From the NCBI GenBank assembly GCA_902552985.1, contig CACDII010000002.1:1-64000 (forward strand): a stretch of DNA of 64,000 nucleotides, read 5' to 3'. The notes under the pieces were generated by a model that saw only the letters and a program-made list of their open reading frames with translations, was not told the origin of the DNA and did no database searches. Below, one piece after another: positions 53,268 to 61,091 of this stretch. Each line of letters begins with the position of its first letter. Within the stretch, counting starts at the first letter, position 1. A program made the position numbers and the translations under genes. This stretch comes from an uncultured Pelagibacteraceae bacterium. Its GTDB lineage: Bacteria > Pseudomonadota > Alphaproteobacteria > Pelagibacterales > Pelagibacteraceae.

Positions 53268-53291
53268 CAGAATGAAATTAAAGTACTACAA

Positions 53292-54026
53292 ATGAGCAAA
53301 ACTATAATAATAATTCCATCAAGAATGTCGGCGAGTCGATTGAAAGGTAAACCATTACTAGAAATAAACAATTTACCCATTATTTGTCATGTAGTCAAAA
53401 AGGCAAAACAAGCAAATATAGGTGAAGTAATAGTAGCTACTGAGGATAAAGAAATCATCGATGCAGTTGAAAGTAACGGGGGCAAAGCATTGATGACAAA
53501 AAACCATAGAACAGGATCAGATAGAATATACGAAGGTCTAAAAAAAATAAAAGCTAATGATATAGACTATGTTATTAATCTGCAGGGTGATGAACCATTG
53601 ATAGATCCTTTGGATATAATTAATCTTAATAATTTAATGATTAAAAATAATGCAGACATTGGAACTCTAGCAGCAGAAATTAAAAAAAACTCAATATTAA
53701 AAGATAAAAATATTGTAAAAGTAAATACAAAAGAAAAATTAAATAATAAAAATTTTTCAGAAGCATTAAATTTTTTTAGGGAAAATTTATCAACAAAATA
53801 TTTAAATGTTTATCATCACATTGGAATATATATTTATAAAGTTTCAATTTTGGAAAAATTTATTAACTTCGAACAAACAAAAAACGAAATTAAAAATCGT
53901 TTAGAACAATTGAGAGCGCTAGATAATAATATTAAAATTAAGGTGGGACTTGCCAAATTTGCTCCAATCGGAGTTGATACAAAAGAAGATTTTCTAGCTA
54001 TAAAAAAAATTATGGAATATAAATAG
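53292..54026 (+). CDS. kdsB: 3-deoxy-manno-octulosonate (Kdo) cytidylyltransferase
   Basis: About 244 residues. The CTP-binding motif is IPSRMSASRLKGKPL near the N-terminus, with ATEDKEI and RTGSDRI following, then NLQGDEPL carrying the metal-binding Asp. It activates Kdo as CMP-Kdo for lipid A. I take the ATG at 53292 because family proteins begin at this strand. The TTG frame start at 53250 overlaps the dyad at 53251-53267 and adds unrelated residues. It is followed by pheA 6 bases on. Confidence 0.94.
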   Translation: MSKTIIIIPSRMSASRLKGKPLLEINNLPIICHVVKKAKQANIGEVIVATEDKEIIDAVESNGGKALMTKNHRTGSDRIYEGLKKIKANDIDYVINLQGDEPLIDPLDIINLNNLMIKNNADIGTLAAEIKKNSILKDKNIVKVNTKEKLNNKNFSEALNFFRENLSTKYLNVYHHIGIYIYKVSILEKFINFEQTKNEIKNRLEQLRALDNNIKIKVGLAKFAPIGVDTKEDFLAIKKIMEYK

Positions 54027-54032
54027 CAGAAT

Positions 54033-54860
54033 ATGAAAATTCTTTTCCAAGGAAGTTTAGGAGCTTACTCACATTTGGCAGCACAAAAAGTTTACCCAGA
54101 TGCAGAAATAGTACCTTGTAAAACTTTTGATGAATGTTTTAGTAAAGCTGATGATGACGACAAAGTTAGAATTGTAATACCCGAGTCAAATAGAATTACA
54201 GGAAATATAGGAGTAGAATATTTAATTTTTAAATATCGTTTAAATATATACGCTGAACATTTTCATCCTATTCAACATCATTTGTTGGGACTTCCAGGTG
54301 CGAAATTAAAAGATATAAAAAATGTTTATTCTCATGCACAAGCACTTTCTCAATCAAGTTTATTTATAAAAAAAAATAATCTTACAGAAAATGTTAGGGC
54401 AGACACAGCAGGTAGTGCAAAATATGTATCAGACAATAAAAATAAAAGTGAAGCCGCAATAGCATCAGAGTTAAGTGCAAAAATTTATAATTTAGATATT
54501 CTTGCTTCAAATATAGAAAACGAAAAAGTTAATGTAACTAGATTTTTAATAATGGGAAAAAAAATTTTGCAGCCTGAATTAAAAAATAAAAAATATATAA
54601 CATCCCTCTTATTTAAATTAAAAAGCAAACCAGCAGCTTTATATTCAGCATTATCAGGGTTTGCTATACAAGGTGTTAATTTAACAAAACTACAAAGTTA
54701 TCCAGAAAAAAATTCTTTCACATCTTATTTTTTTCTTTGCGACTTAGACGGACACATTGAAGATTTAAAAGTAAAAAAATCTTTAGAAGAACTTGGTCTT
54801 CATTGTGATGATATGCACATCCTAGGCGTGTATGAGGCAGATAAATTTAGAGAAAAATAA
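54033..54860 (+). CDS. pheA: Prephenate dehydratase
   Basis: A 275-residue monofunctional enzyme. The catalytic domain has FQGSLGAYSHLAA at the start and the NVTRFLIMGKK motif (T-R-F) near residue 170. A C-terminal ACT domain (from about 187: SLLFKLKSKPAALYSALSGFA ... LTKLQSYP) gives feedback control by phenylalanine. No chorismate mutase domain is fused. It makes phenylpyruvate for phenylalanine. Confidence 0.93.
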   Translation: MKILFQGSLGAYSHLAAQKVYPDAEIVPCKTFDECFSKADDDDKVRIVIPESNRITGNIGVEYLIFKYRLNIYAEHFHPIQHHLLGLPGAKLKDIKNVYSHAQALSQSSLFIKKNNLTENVRADTAGSAKYVSDNKNKSEAAIASELSAKIYNLDILASNIENEKVNVTRFLIMGKKILQPELKNKKYITSLLFKLKSKPAALYSALSGFAIQGVNLTKLQSYPEKNSFTSYFFLCDLDGHIEDLKVKKSLEELGLHCDDMHILGVYEADKFREK

Positions 54861-54876
54861 ATTTTTCCTACTTTTA

Positions 54877-54906
54877 TTGTAGATTGGAAATATTTACTGT
54901 TATAAT
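54877..54906 (+). promoter_or_regulatory. Sigma-70-type promoter for SRP RNA
   Basis: TTGTAG (54877-54882), an 18-base spacer and a perfect TATAAT (54901-54906) stand 5-7 bases before the SRP RNA 5' end at 54911. The -10 is strong and its spacing to the RNA is as expected. Confidence 0.7.
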
Positions 54907-54910
54907 ACGA

Positions 54911-54999
54911 CTGGAGGCTAGAGGTGGATGCTGCTTGAACCCGACCAGATCCTAACGGAAGCAATCGTAGAGACAGTTATTCAGGTTCTAGTCTCCTAG
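54911..54999 (+). ncRNA. ffs: Signal recognition particle RNA (small, 4.5S-like)
   Basis: An 89-base structured RNA. The 5' arm (CTGGAGGCTAGA) pairs with the 3' arm (TCTAGTCTCCTAG) with one bulge, giving a long hairpin. The apex holds GACCAGATCC, then GGAAGCA, matching the Ffh-binding symmetric/asymmetric loop region of bacterial SRP RNA (AGGTCAGGTCC...GGAAGCAGCC). The position just before dnaX is common in alphaproteobacteria. It guides Ffh to signal sequences. The RNA ends 6 bases before the dnaX start with no terminator. Confidence 0.85.
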
Positions 55000-55005
55000 A
55001 GAATT

Positions 55006-56679
55006 ATGAATAAAAATACAAAAGTTTTGGCATTAAAATATAGGCCTCAAGTGTTTGAGGATCTAATAGGACAAGAAATAGTTTCTGAAACAATTTTAAA
55101 TTCTATAAAAGCAAACAAGATACCAAATGCTTATCTCTTTACAGGAATAAGAGGTGTTGGAAAAACTACAATAGCAAGAATAATTGCAAAAACTCTAAAT
55201 TGTTTAAATGGAATAGATAAACTTTGTAAAAAAGATTTATGTGAAAACTGTAATTCGATTTCAAACTCAAATCACATTGATGTTTTAGAAATGGATGCTG
55301 CTAGTAAGACAGGAGTTGATGATGTTAGAGATTTAATAGAATTTTCAAGATATGGCCCAACAAGTGCTAAATATAAAATTTTTATTATTGACGAAGTTCA
55401 TATGTTAAGCAAACAGGCATTTAATGCACTGTTAAAAACGTTAGAAGAACCCCCTGAATATTTAAAATTCATATTTGCAACTACAGAAATAAAAAAAATA
55501 CCAATTACCGTAATATCGAGATGTCAAAGATTTGACCTACCAAGAGTAAAATCAATGGAATTATTAAAATTTATAGAAAAAATAAAAGACAAGGAAAATG
55601 GAAAAGTTTCAGAGGAGGCTCTAAAATTTATTGTGAAAGCCTCAGAAGGCTCTGTAAGAGATGCACTTTCACTTCTAGATCGAGCTTTATTAAGTATAGA
55701 TAAAAATGCTGAATTCAATTTAGAACATGCTCAGAAAATATTTGGATATGTTGATAAATTTCAATTAATAAATTTATTTAAATTAATATTTCAAGGCAAC
55801 GAAGAAAAAGTACTAAAAATGTATAGATCAATTTATGATCAGGGTGTTGAACCAAACATTTTTATTAATGATTTTTTAGAACTTCTTTATTATTTTAAAA
55901 ATATAGAGTCGCTCACTCTTGAAGGAACAAATTTTTCTTTAAATGATAAAGAGTTTGAAGAAATAAAAGAAATTGCAAAAAATGTTGATGCGAAGTCTAT
56001 AATATTGTTTTGGCAGTTTACTATTAAAACATTGAGTGAATTGGATATAGTTTCAAATCAAAACTTATCAATTGAAATGTTTTTAATAAGATTAATTCAT
56101 TTAAAAGAAATATCTGATAATAGAAAAGAATTAGATCAAAGTAAAAATGATACAAAACTTCATAATAAAAATGACATAATTTTAAAAAACAAATCAATTC
56201 AAAAAGAAGATTTTTTTGATCTCAAAAACAAAACAATCGATCAAATTAAAAATGTTATTCAAGAAAAAAAAACAGAACAGAGCGATAAAAAAATTGAAAA
56301 TGAAAATCTAACAATTAGTTCATTTAAAGATTTATTAAATGTATGTAATTTAAAAAAAGAGATTAAATTAAAATATGAATTGGAAAATAATGTTAATCTT
56401 GTAAGTTTTGAAAACCAGCGAATAGAAATATCTTTTAATGAGGATTTAGATAAAGAATTTATTAAAATTTTATCGTCAAAATTGTATGAATGGACAGATA
56501 GTAGATGGATAATTACTCTTTCTAAAAAGAAAGGAGAAATTTCAAAAAAAGAAAAAGAATTAATTCTTAAAAAAGATTTATTAGAAAAAGTTAAAAAAAA
56601 CCAAATTTATAAAAATATTTTAGAAAAATTTTCTGACGCCGAATTAATTGATGTTGAAATTGAAAAAGAAAATGACTGA
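55006..56679 (+). CDS. dnaX: DNA polymerase III subunit tau/gamma
   Basis: A 557-residue clamp-loader ATPase. Walker A is GIRGVGKT (47-54), the zinc module has C66, C74, C79 and C82, and Walker B is IIDEVHMLS (D129, E130). Sensor motif SRCQRFDLPR follows. Domain III and a Lys-rich C-terminal part (from about 370) would be the tau extension to the polymerase. It overlaps ebfC by eight bases, the conserved dnaX-ebfC-recR order. Confidence 0.95.
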   Translation: MNKNTKVLALKYRPQVFEDLIGQEIVSETILNSIKANKIPNAYLFTGIRGVGKTTIARIIAKTLNCLNGIDKLCKKDLCENCNSISNSNHIDVLEMDAASKTGVDDVRDLIEFSRYGPTSAKYKIFIIDEVHMLSKQAFNALLKTLEEPPEYLKFIFATTEIKKIPITVISRCQRFDLPRVKSMELLKFIEKIKDKENGKVSEEALKFIVKASEGSVRDALSLLDRALLSIDKNAEFNLEHAQKIFGYVDKFQLINLFKLIFQGNEEKVLKMYRSIYDQGVEPNIFINDFLELLYYFKNIESLTLEGTNFSLNDKEFEEIKEIAKNVDAKSIILFWQFTIKTLSELDIVSNQNLSIEMFLIRLIHLKEISDNRKELDQSKNDTKLHNKNDIILKNKSIQKEDFFDLKNKTIDQIKNVIQEKKTEQSDKKIENENLTISSFKDLLNVCNLKKEIKLKYELENNVNLVSFENQRIEISFNEDLDKEFIKILSSKLYEWTDSRWIITLSKKKGEISKKEKELILKKDLLEKVKKNQIYKNILEKFSDAELIDVEIEKEND

Positions 56680-56989
56680 TTTTACAAAAATTTTAGATAA
56701 AGCCAAGGAGCTTGAGGCCAAAATGAAGGAGAGCCAACAAAAAATTAAAGAAATAAGAGTTGAAGGAGTTTCGGGTTCTAATTCAGTAAAAATTATTTTA
56801 GATGGCGAGGGAGAGATACAAACAATTAAATTATCAGATGAAATAATGAAAGAAGATAAAGCGATAATCGAGGATCTAATTGTTGCCGCGCATAATAATG
56901 CAAAATCTCAGTTAAAATCGAAGACTAATGAAGAAATTTCAAAAGCTACAGGTGGTTTTGGTATACCTGGTTTCAAATGGCCTTTATAG
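56672..56989 (+). CDS. YbaB/EbfC nucleoid-associated protein
   Basis: About 105 residues. Helical ends surround a central strand pair (VEGVSGSNSVKIILDGEGEIQTIKLSDE) and the Gly-rich C-terminus GGFGIPGF, as in the YbaB/EbfC family. It binds DNA as a tweezer-like dimer. The ATG at 56672 overlaps the dnaX stop in ATGACTGA; the longer frame from 56648 lies inside dnaX. It sits between dnaX and recR as in most bacteria. Confidence 0.93.
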   Translation: MTDFTKILDKAKELEAKMKESQQKIKEIRVEGVSGSNSVKIILDGEGEIQTIKLSDEIMKEDKAIIEDLIVAAHNNAKSQLKSKTNEEISKATGGFGIPGFKWPL

Positions 56990-56992
56990 CAA

Positions 56993-57610
56993 ATGCAAAA
57001 TATTACTGAGATAGAAGAATTAGTTAAATTAATATCTAGGCTACCTGGTTTGGGACCTAAATCAGCCAAGCGAATTGTTTTAAAGTTAATTAATAACCGT
57101 GATGAACTAGTTAAACCATTAGCAAAATCATTAGTAGAAGTTTATAAAAATATTACAAGATGTAAAATATGTGGGACATTAAAACCTAATTCTGTTGAGT
57201 GTGATTATAATAATTGTAAAGTTGTTAATAAAAAATTTGATAAAATTTGTGTTGTTGAAAATATTTCTGATCAATGGAGTATAGAAAGCTCCAATATATA
57301 TAACGGATATTTTCATATTTTAGGTGGTACAATTTCATCAGCAGGACAAAAGAAGGAAGATTTATTAATCAATTCTTTAGTAGAAAGAGTAAAAAAAGAT
57401 AAAATTGATGAAGTTATTTTAGCAACCAGTGCGACTGTAGAAGGACAAACAACAGCTTATTATATTCAGGATAGTTTAAAAGATATAAAAGTTAAAATAT
57501 CAAAATTAGCTCAAGGGCTTCCAGTTGGCGGTGAAATTGAAAGTTTAGACGATGGAACTTTATTTTCAGCTTTTAAAAACAGAACTGGACTTAAACGTAA
57601 TTCAGGTTAA
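56993..57610 (+). CDS. recR: Recombination mediator RecR
   Basis: A 205-residue protein. N-terminal HhH (SRLPGLGPKSAKRIVL), a four-Cys zinc finger (C57, C60, C70, C75), a Toprim domain (ICVVEN...) and C-terminal VPIGGEIE-like GLPVGGEIESLDD are all present. It helps RecA load on gapped DNA in the RecFOR route. The stop shares TTAA with the stop of the convergent glcB. Confidence 0.95.
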   Translation: MQNITEIEELVKLISRLPGLGPKSAKRIVLKLINNRDELVKPLAKSLVEVYKNITRCKICGTLKPNSVECDYNNCKVVNKKFDKICVVENISDQWSIESSNIYNGYFHILGGTISSAGQKKEDLLINSLVERVKKDKIDEVILATSATVEGQTTAYYIQDSLKDIKVKISKLAQGLPVGGEIESLDDGTLFSAFKNRTGLKRNSG

Positions 57611-59763
57611 TTTTTTTTGATCAACCTATCTAAATGAAGTAATGGTTCGGTATAACCTGATGGTTGATTTCTACCTTGAAAAACCAATTCACAAGCAGTT
57701 TTGAAGGCTAGTGATTTATAAAATTTAGGGTGCATATTGAAATAAGAAGGATCATTTTTGTTTTGAAAATCAACAACTTTTGCCATCTTTTTCATTATTT
57801 CTAGGACTTGTTTTTTACTGCAAATTCCATGATGTAACCAGTTTGCAATATGCTGGGAAGAAATTCTAAGCGTTGCTCTATCTTCCATTAAACCAATATT
57901 ATTAATATCAGGAACTTTTGAGCAACCAATTCCTTGATCGATCCATCTTACAACATATCCAAGAATTGTTTGAGCAGAGTTTGAAATTTCTAAATTTATA
58001 TCTTGCCTTGACCAATTTGGCTTGTTTGTAATTGGAATAGTAAGAAGATCCTTTAGTTTTGCTTTAGTTCTTTTTTTAAGTTCTTTATGTTTGTTAAATA
58101 TATTAAGTTCGTGATAATGTAGAGCATGAAGAGCAGCAGCTGTAGGTGACGGCACCCATGCACAATTTGCCCCGGCCTCTAAATGACCAATTTTTTGTTT
58201 CAGCATATCCGACATCTTGTCTGGCATTGCCCACATACCTTTGCCTATTTGTGCAACTCCAGAAAAACCACAATTTAATCCAACATCCACATTATTATTT
58301 TCATATGCTTTTATCCATTTAGAAGATTTCATATCTCCTTTTTTAATCATTGGTCCAGCTTCCATAGATGTGTGCATTTCATCGCCAGTTCTATCCAAAA
58401 AGCCAGTATTAATAAAAAAAACTCTATTTTTTAAAATCCTAATACATTCTTTGAGATTAACAGATGTCCTTCTTTCTTCATCCATTATCCCACACTTAAT
58501 TGTATATTTTTTCAAATTCAAAACTTCTTCAACTTTTGTAAAAATTAAATTTGTAAAAGCACATTCATTAGGGCCATGCATTTTAGGTTTAACAATATAA
58601 ATAGACTGCGTTCTCGAATTTCCTTTAATCTTGAAGTCATGTAAACAAGCAAGAGAAGTTATAAATGCATCCATAATACCTTCTGGAATTTCAGATCCGT
58701 CATCAAGTAAAATTGCAGGACTTGTCATTAAATGACCTACATTTCTGTTTAAAAGTAAAGCTCGTCCATGCAGTTTAATTTTTTTACCATTTTTATTAAT
58801 ATATTCCCTATCAGTGTTTAATTTTCTAATAGTTTTTTTTCCATTTTTTTCAAACTCTGTATTAAGGTCAAATTTCATTAAACCCAACCAATTTTTGTAT
58901 CCTAGAACTTTATCTTCGGCATCTACTGCTGCCACACTATCTTCGTGATCACATATAGTTGAAATTGCAGATTCTAAAATTACATCATGTATTGCAATTT
59001 TATCTTGGTTTCCATCAGGGTTATTAATTTCTAACAAACCTTCCTGATCAAATAAAATATCTATGTGAAGATTATTATTTACAAATAAAAGAGAAGAAAG
59101 AAAATTTGATCTTTTAGAGTATCCAACAAATTGTTCTGGTTTTTTAAGTTTTAAACTTAATTTATTATTGTTAATTTCTGGAACATTCACAAGCTCTTTC
59201 CAACTTTTTTCTTTTAAGGGAACATATTTATCTAAAAATTCTCGAGCATACTCTATTACTCTTGCTCCTCTTATCGGATTGTATGTTTTTCCACGAACCG
59301 CTCCTTTTGTTTCAGGTATAACATCAGTACCATATAGCGAGTCGTACAAACTAATCCATCTAGCGTTAGCAGCATTTAATGCATATCTTGCATTCATTAT
59401 TGGAACAACTAACTGTGGACCAGCAATTTTAGATATTTCTTCATCAATATTTTTTGTTTCGATTTTAAAATTTGATCCTTCATTTACTATATAACCAATT
59501 TTTCTTAAAAATTTTTCATAATCTGAATGTCTAAATTTTTCATTTTTGTGATCATGATGCCATCGATCTATGTCTAGTTGTAATCTTTCTCTTATTTTTA
59601 ATAGTTCTTTATTTTTAGAATTTAATTTATGAACAACAGAGCTAAAACCACTCCAAAATTTTTTTTCTTTAATTTTTGTGCCTGGAATTAAATCTTTATT
59701 GATAAAATTATACAAAACTTCAGAAACAGATAAGTTTTCAATTTTTATATATTTTTCGCTCAT
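57607..59763 (-). CDS. glcB: Malate synthase G
   Basis: A 718-residue glyoxylate enzyme joining glyoxylate and acetyl-CoA to malate. Family blocks include ARYALNAANARWISLYDSLYGTD, MNRNVGH-type LLNRNVGHLM, the catalytic Arg/Glu/Asp region (GIMDEERRTSVNL) and the C-terminal HYHELNIFNKHKEL with QGIGCSKVPDI. It complements the isocitrate lyase at 28 kb. It lies behind a tandem glycine riboswitch, so glycine, a source of glyoxylate, regulates it. Confidence 0.97.
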   Translation of the reverse strand: MSEKYIKIENLSVSEVLYNFINKDLIPGTKIKEKKFWSGFSSVVHKLNSKNKELLKIRERLQLDIDRWHHDHKNEKFRHSDYEKFLRKIGYIVNEGSNFKIETKNIDEEISKIAGPQLVVPIMNARYALNAANARWISLYDSLYGTDVIPETKGAVRGKTYNPIRGARVIEYAREFLDKYVPLKEKSWKELVNVPEINNNKLSLKLKKPEQFVGYSKRSNFLSSLLFVNNNLHIDILFDQEGLLEINNPDGNQDKIAIHDVILESAISTICDHEDSVAAVDAEDKVLGYKNWLGLMKFDLNTEFEKNGKKTIRKLNTDREYINKNGKKIKLHGRALLLNRNVGHLMTSPAILLDDGSEIPEGIMDAFITSLACLHDFKIKGNSRTQSIYIVKPKMHGPNECAFTNLIFTKVEEVLNLKKYTIKCGIMDEERRTSVNLKECIRILKNRVFFINTGFLDRTGDEMHTSMEAGPMIKKGDMKSSKWIKAYENNNVDVGLNCGFSGVAQIGKGMWAMPDKMSDMLKQKIGHLEAGANCAWVPSPTAAALHALHYHELNIFNKHKELKKRTKAKLKDLLTIPITNKPNWSRQDINLEISNSAQTILGYVVRWIDQGIGCSKVPDINNIGLMEDRATLRISSQHIANWLHHGICSKKQVLEIMKKMAKVVDFQNKNDPSYFNMHPKFYKSLAFKTACELVFQGRNQPSGYTEPLLHLDRLIKKN

Positions 59764-59774
59764 ATTAACTCTTT

Positions 59775-59916
59775 TCCCCCTCTGTCTTTTTGCCTGAGAG
59801 ATTTACTCCTTCGGCGAGATTAATTCTCTTTCCAGAGTTAATATGTACGGTCCTTTTGCCTGAGAGTTTCCGGGGTGGTTGCTCCTTCGGCGCTACATTT
59901 AAGCAGTCTCTTCCGT
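59775..59916 (-). ncRNA. Tandem glycine riboswitch in front of glcB
   Basis: Read on the minus strand, two aptamers follow one another. Aptamer 1 (about 59915-59848) has GGAAGAG, GCGCCGAAGGAGCAA and AACTCTCAGGCAAAAGGACCG. Aptamer 2 (about 59838-59776) has CTCTGGAAAGAG, CGCCGAAGGAGTAA and CTCTCAGGCAAAAAGACAGAG. These are the conserved glycine-aptamer elements. A TATAAT-like -10 at 59923-59928 is well placed to start the RNA near 59916. The purine-rich AGGGGG (59781-59776) next to the second aptamer can act as the glcB ribosome site. The 224-base gap holds no gene. Confidence 0.95.
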
Positions 59917-59987
59917 TTATTAATTATAAATTTAATTAATTTAAGACACTTTATTGCCTTTTTGAAATATAATAAATAACTTTTTTA

Positions 59988-61091
59988 ATGAAAAATTACC
60001 TTAATTTTGAAACTGATATAAAGAAACTTGAAGAAGAGTTAGATCAGCTTAAAGACCCTTATAATCAATCAGGTCTAGCTGAAGTTGATACTAATAAAAT
60101 ATCAAAAATCCAATACGAGATTGATAAAAAATTAAAAAACATTTATTCAAATCTTGACCCCTGGCAAACCACACTTGTTGCAAGACACGAAGATAGACCG
60201 AAAGCAAAATTTTTTATCGAAAATTTGTTTGAAGATTTTATAGCGCTATCAGGCGATAGATATTACGGGGAAGATAAATCAGTAATAGCTGGTTTTGGAA
60301 AATTTGAAAAAAAATCTATTTTAATCATAGGACAAGAAAAAGGTGAAAATTTAGAATCTAGAATTGAAAGAAATTTTGGGATGATGAGACCAGAAGGTTA
60401 TAGAAAAACTATTCGATTAATGAAAATTGCTAATAAGTTTAACATCCCAGTTGTTTCTTTTATAGATACACCCGGTGCTTATCCTGGAGTTGGAGCTGAA
60501 GAGAGAGGTCAAGCCGAAGCTATAGCAAGATCAATTCAATGCTGCATGGAATTAACTGTACCAACAATCTCAATAATTATTGGTGAAGGAGGTTCTGGAG
60601 GTGCTATCGCACTAGCTTCATCAAATAAAGTCTTAATGTTAGAAAATGCAATTTATTCTGTAATTTCTCCAGAAGGGTGTGCAACAATTTTGTGGAGAGA
60701 TTCTAAAAAAATTCTAGAGGCATCTAAAGCAATGAAACTATCCTCTAAAGATCTTTTGAATTTAGAAATTATAGATGAAATTATTTTAGAACCAGTGGGA
60801 GGAGCACACAGAGATAGAGATTTAATTTTAGATAATGTTAGAACATCATTAAGGAATAACTTAGAAATTTTTTCAAAAATGAATAAAGATGAAGTTTTTA
60901 TGCAAAGAAAAAATAAATTTTTATCTATAGGTAGAGCTAAAGGATTTGTCAGTTCTATGGATCAATCAGAAGGCTTATTAATGAAAACAAGTATATTGGA
61001 AAATATTAAAAATAAAGTAATTGAAAATAAAAACTATTTTATAGTGGCCTTAGTAATTATGATTATTGCTACGATTATAATAAAATTATAA
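59988..61091 (+). CDS. accA: Acetyl-CoA carboxylase carboxyltransferase subunit alpha
   Basis: A 367-residue subunit. The core has the ARHEDRPKAKFFIENLFEDFIALSGDR block, SFIDTPGAYPGVGAEERGQAEAIARS and IGEGGSGGAIALASSN, the crotonase-like site for carboxyl transfer to acetyl-CoA. The usual length is about 320. Here a 45-residue extension ends in a hydrophobic stretch (about 347-367) like a C-terminal membrane anchor. It is divergent from glcB. The stop overlaps that of secA by six bases. Confidence 0.94.
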   Translation: MKNYLNFETDIKKLEEELDQLKDPYNQSGLAEVDTNKISKIQYEIDKKLKNIYSNLDPWQTTLVARHEDRPKAKFFIENLFEDFIALSGDRYYGEDKSVIAGFGKFEKKSILIIGQEKGENLESRIERNFGMMRPEGYRKTIRLMKIANKFNIPVVSFIDTPGAYPGVGAEERGQAEAIARSIQCCMELTVPTISIIIGEGGSGGAIALASSNKVLMLENAIYSVISPEGCATILWRDSKKILEASKAMKLSSKDLLNLEIIDEIILEPVGGAHRDRDLILDNVRTSLRNNLEIFSKMNKDEVFMQRKNKFLSIGRAKGFVSSMDQSEGLLMKTSILENIKNKVIENKNYFIVALVIMIIATIIIKL

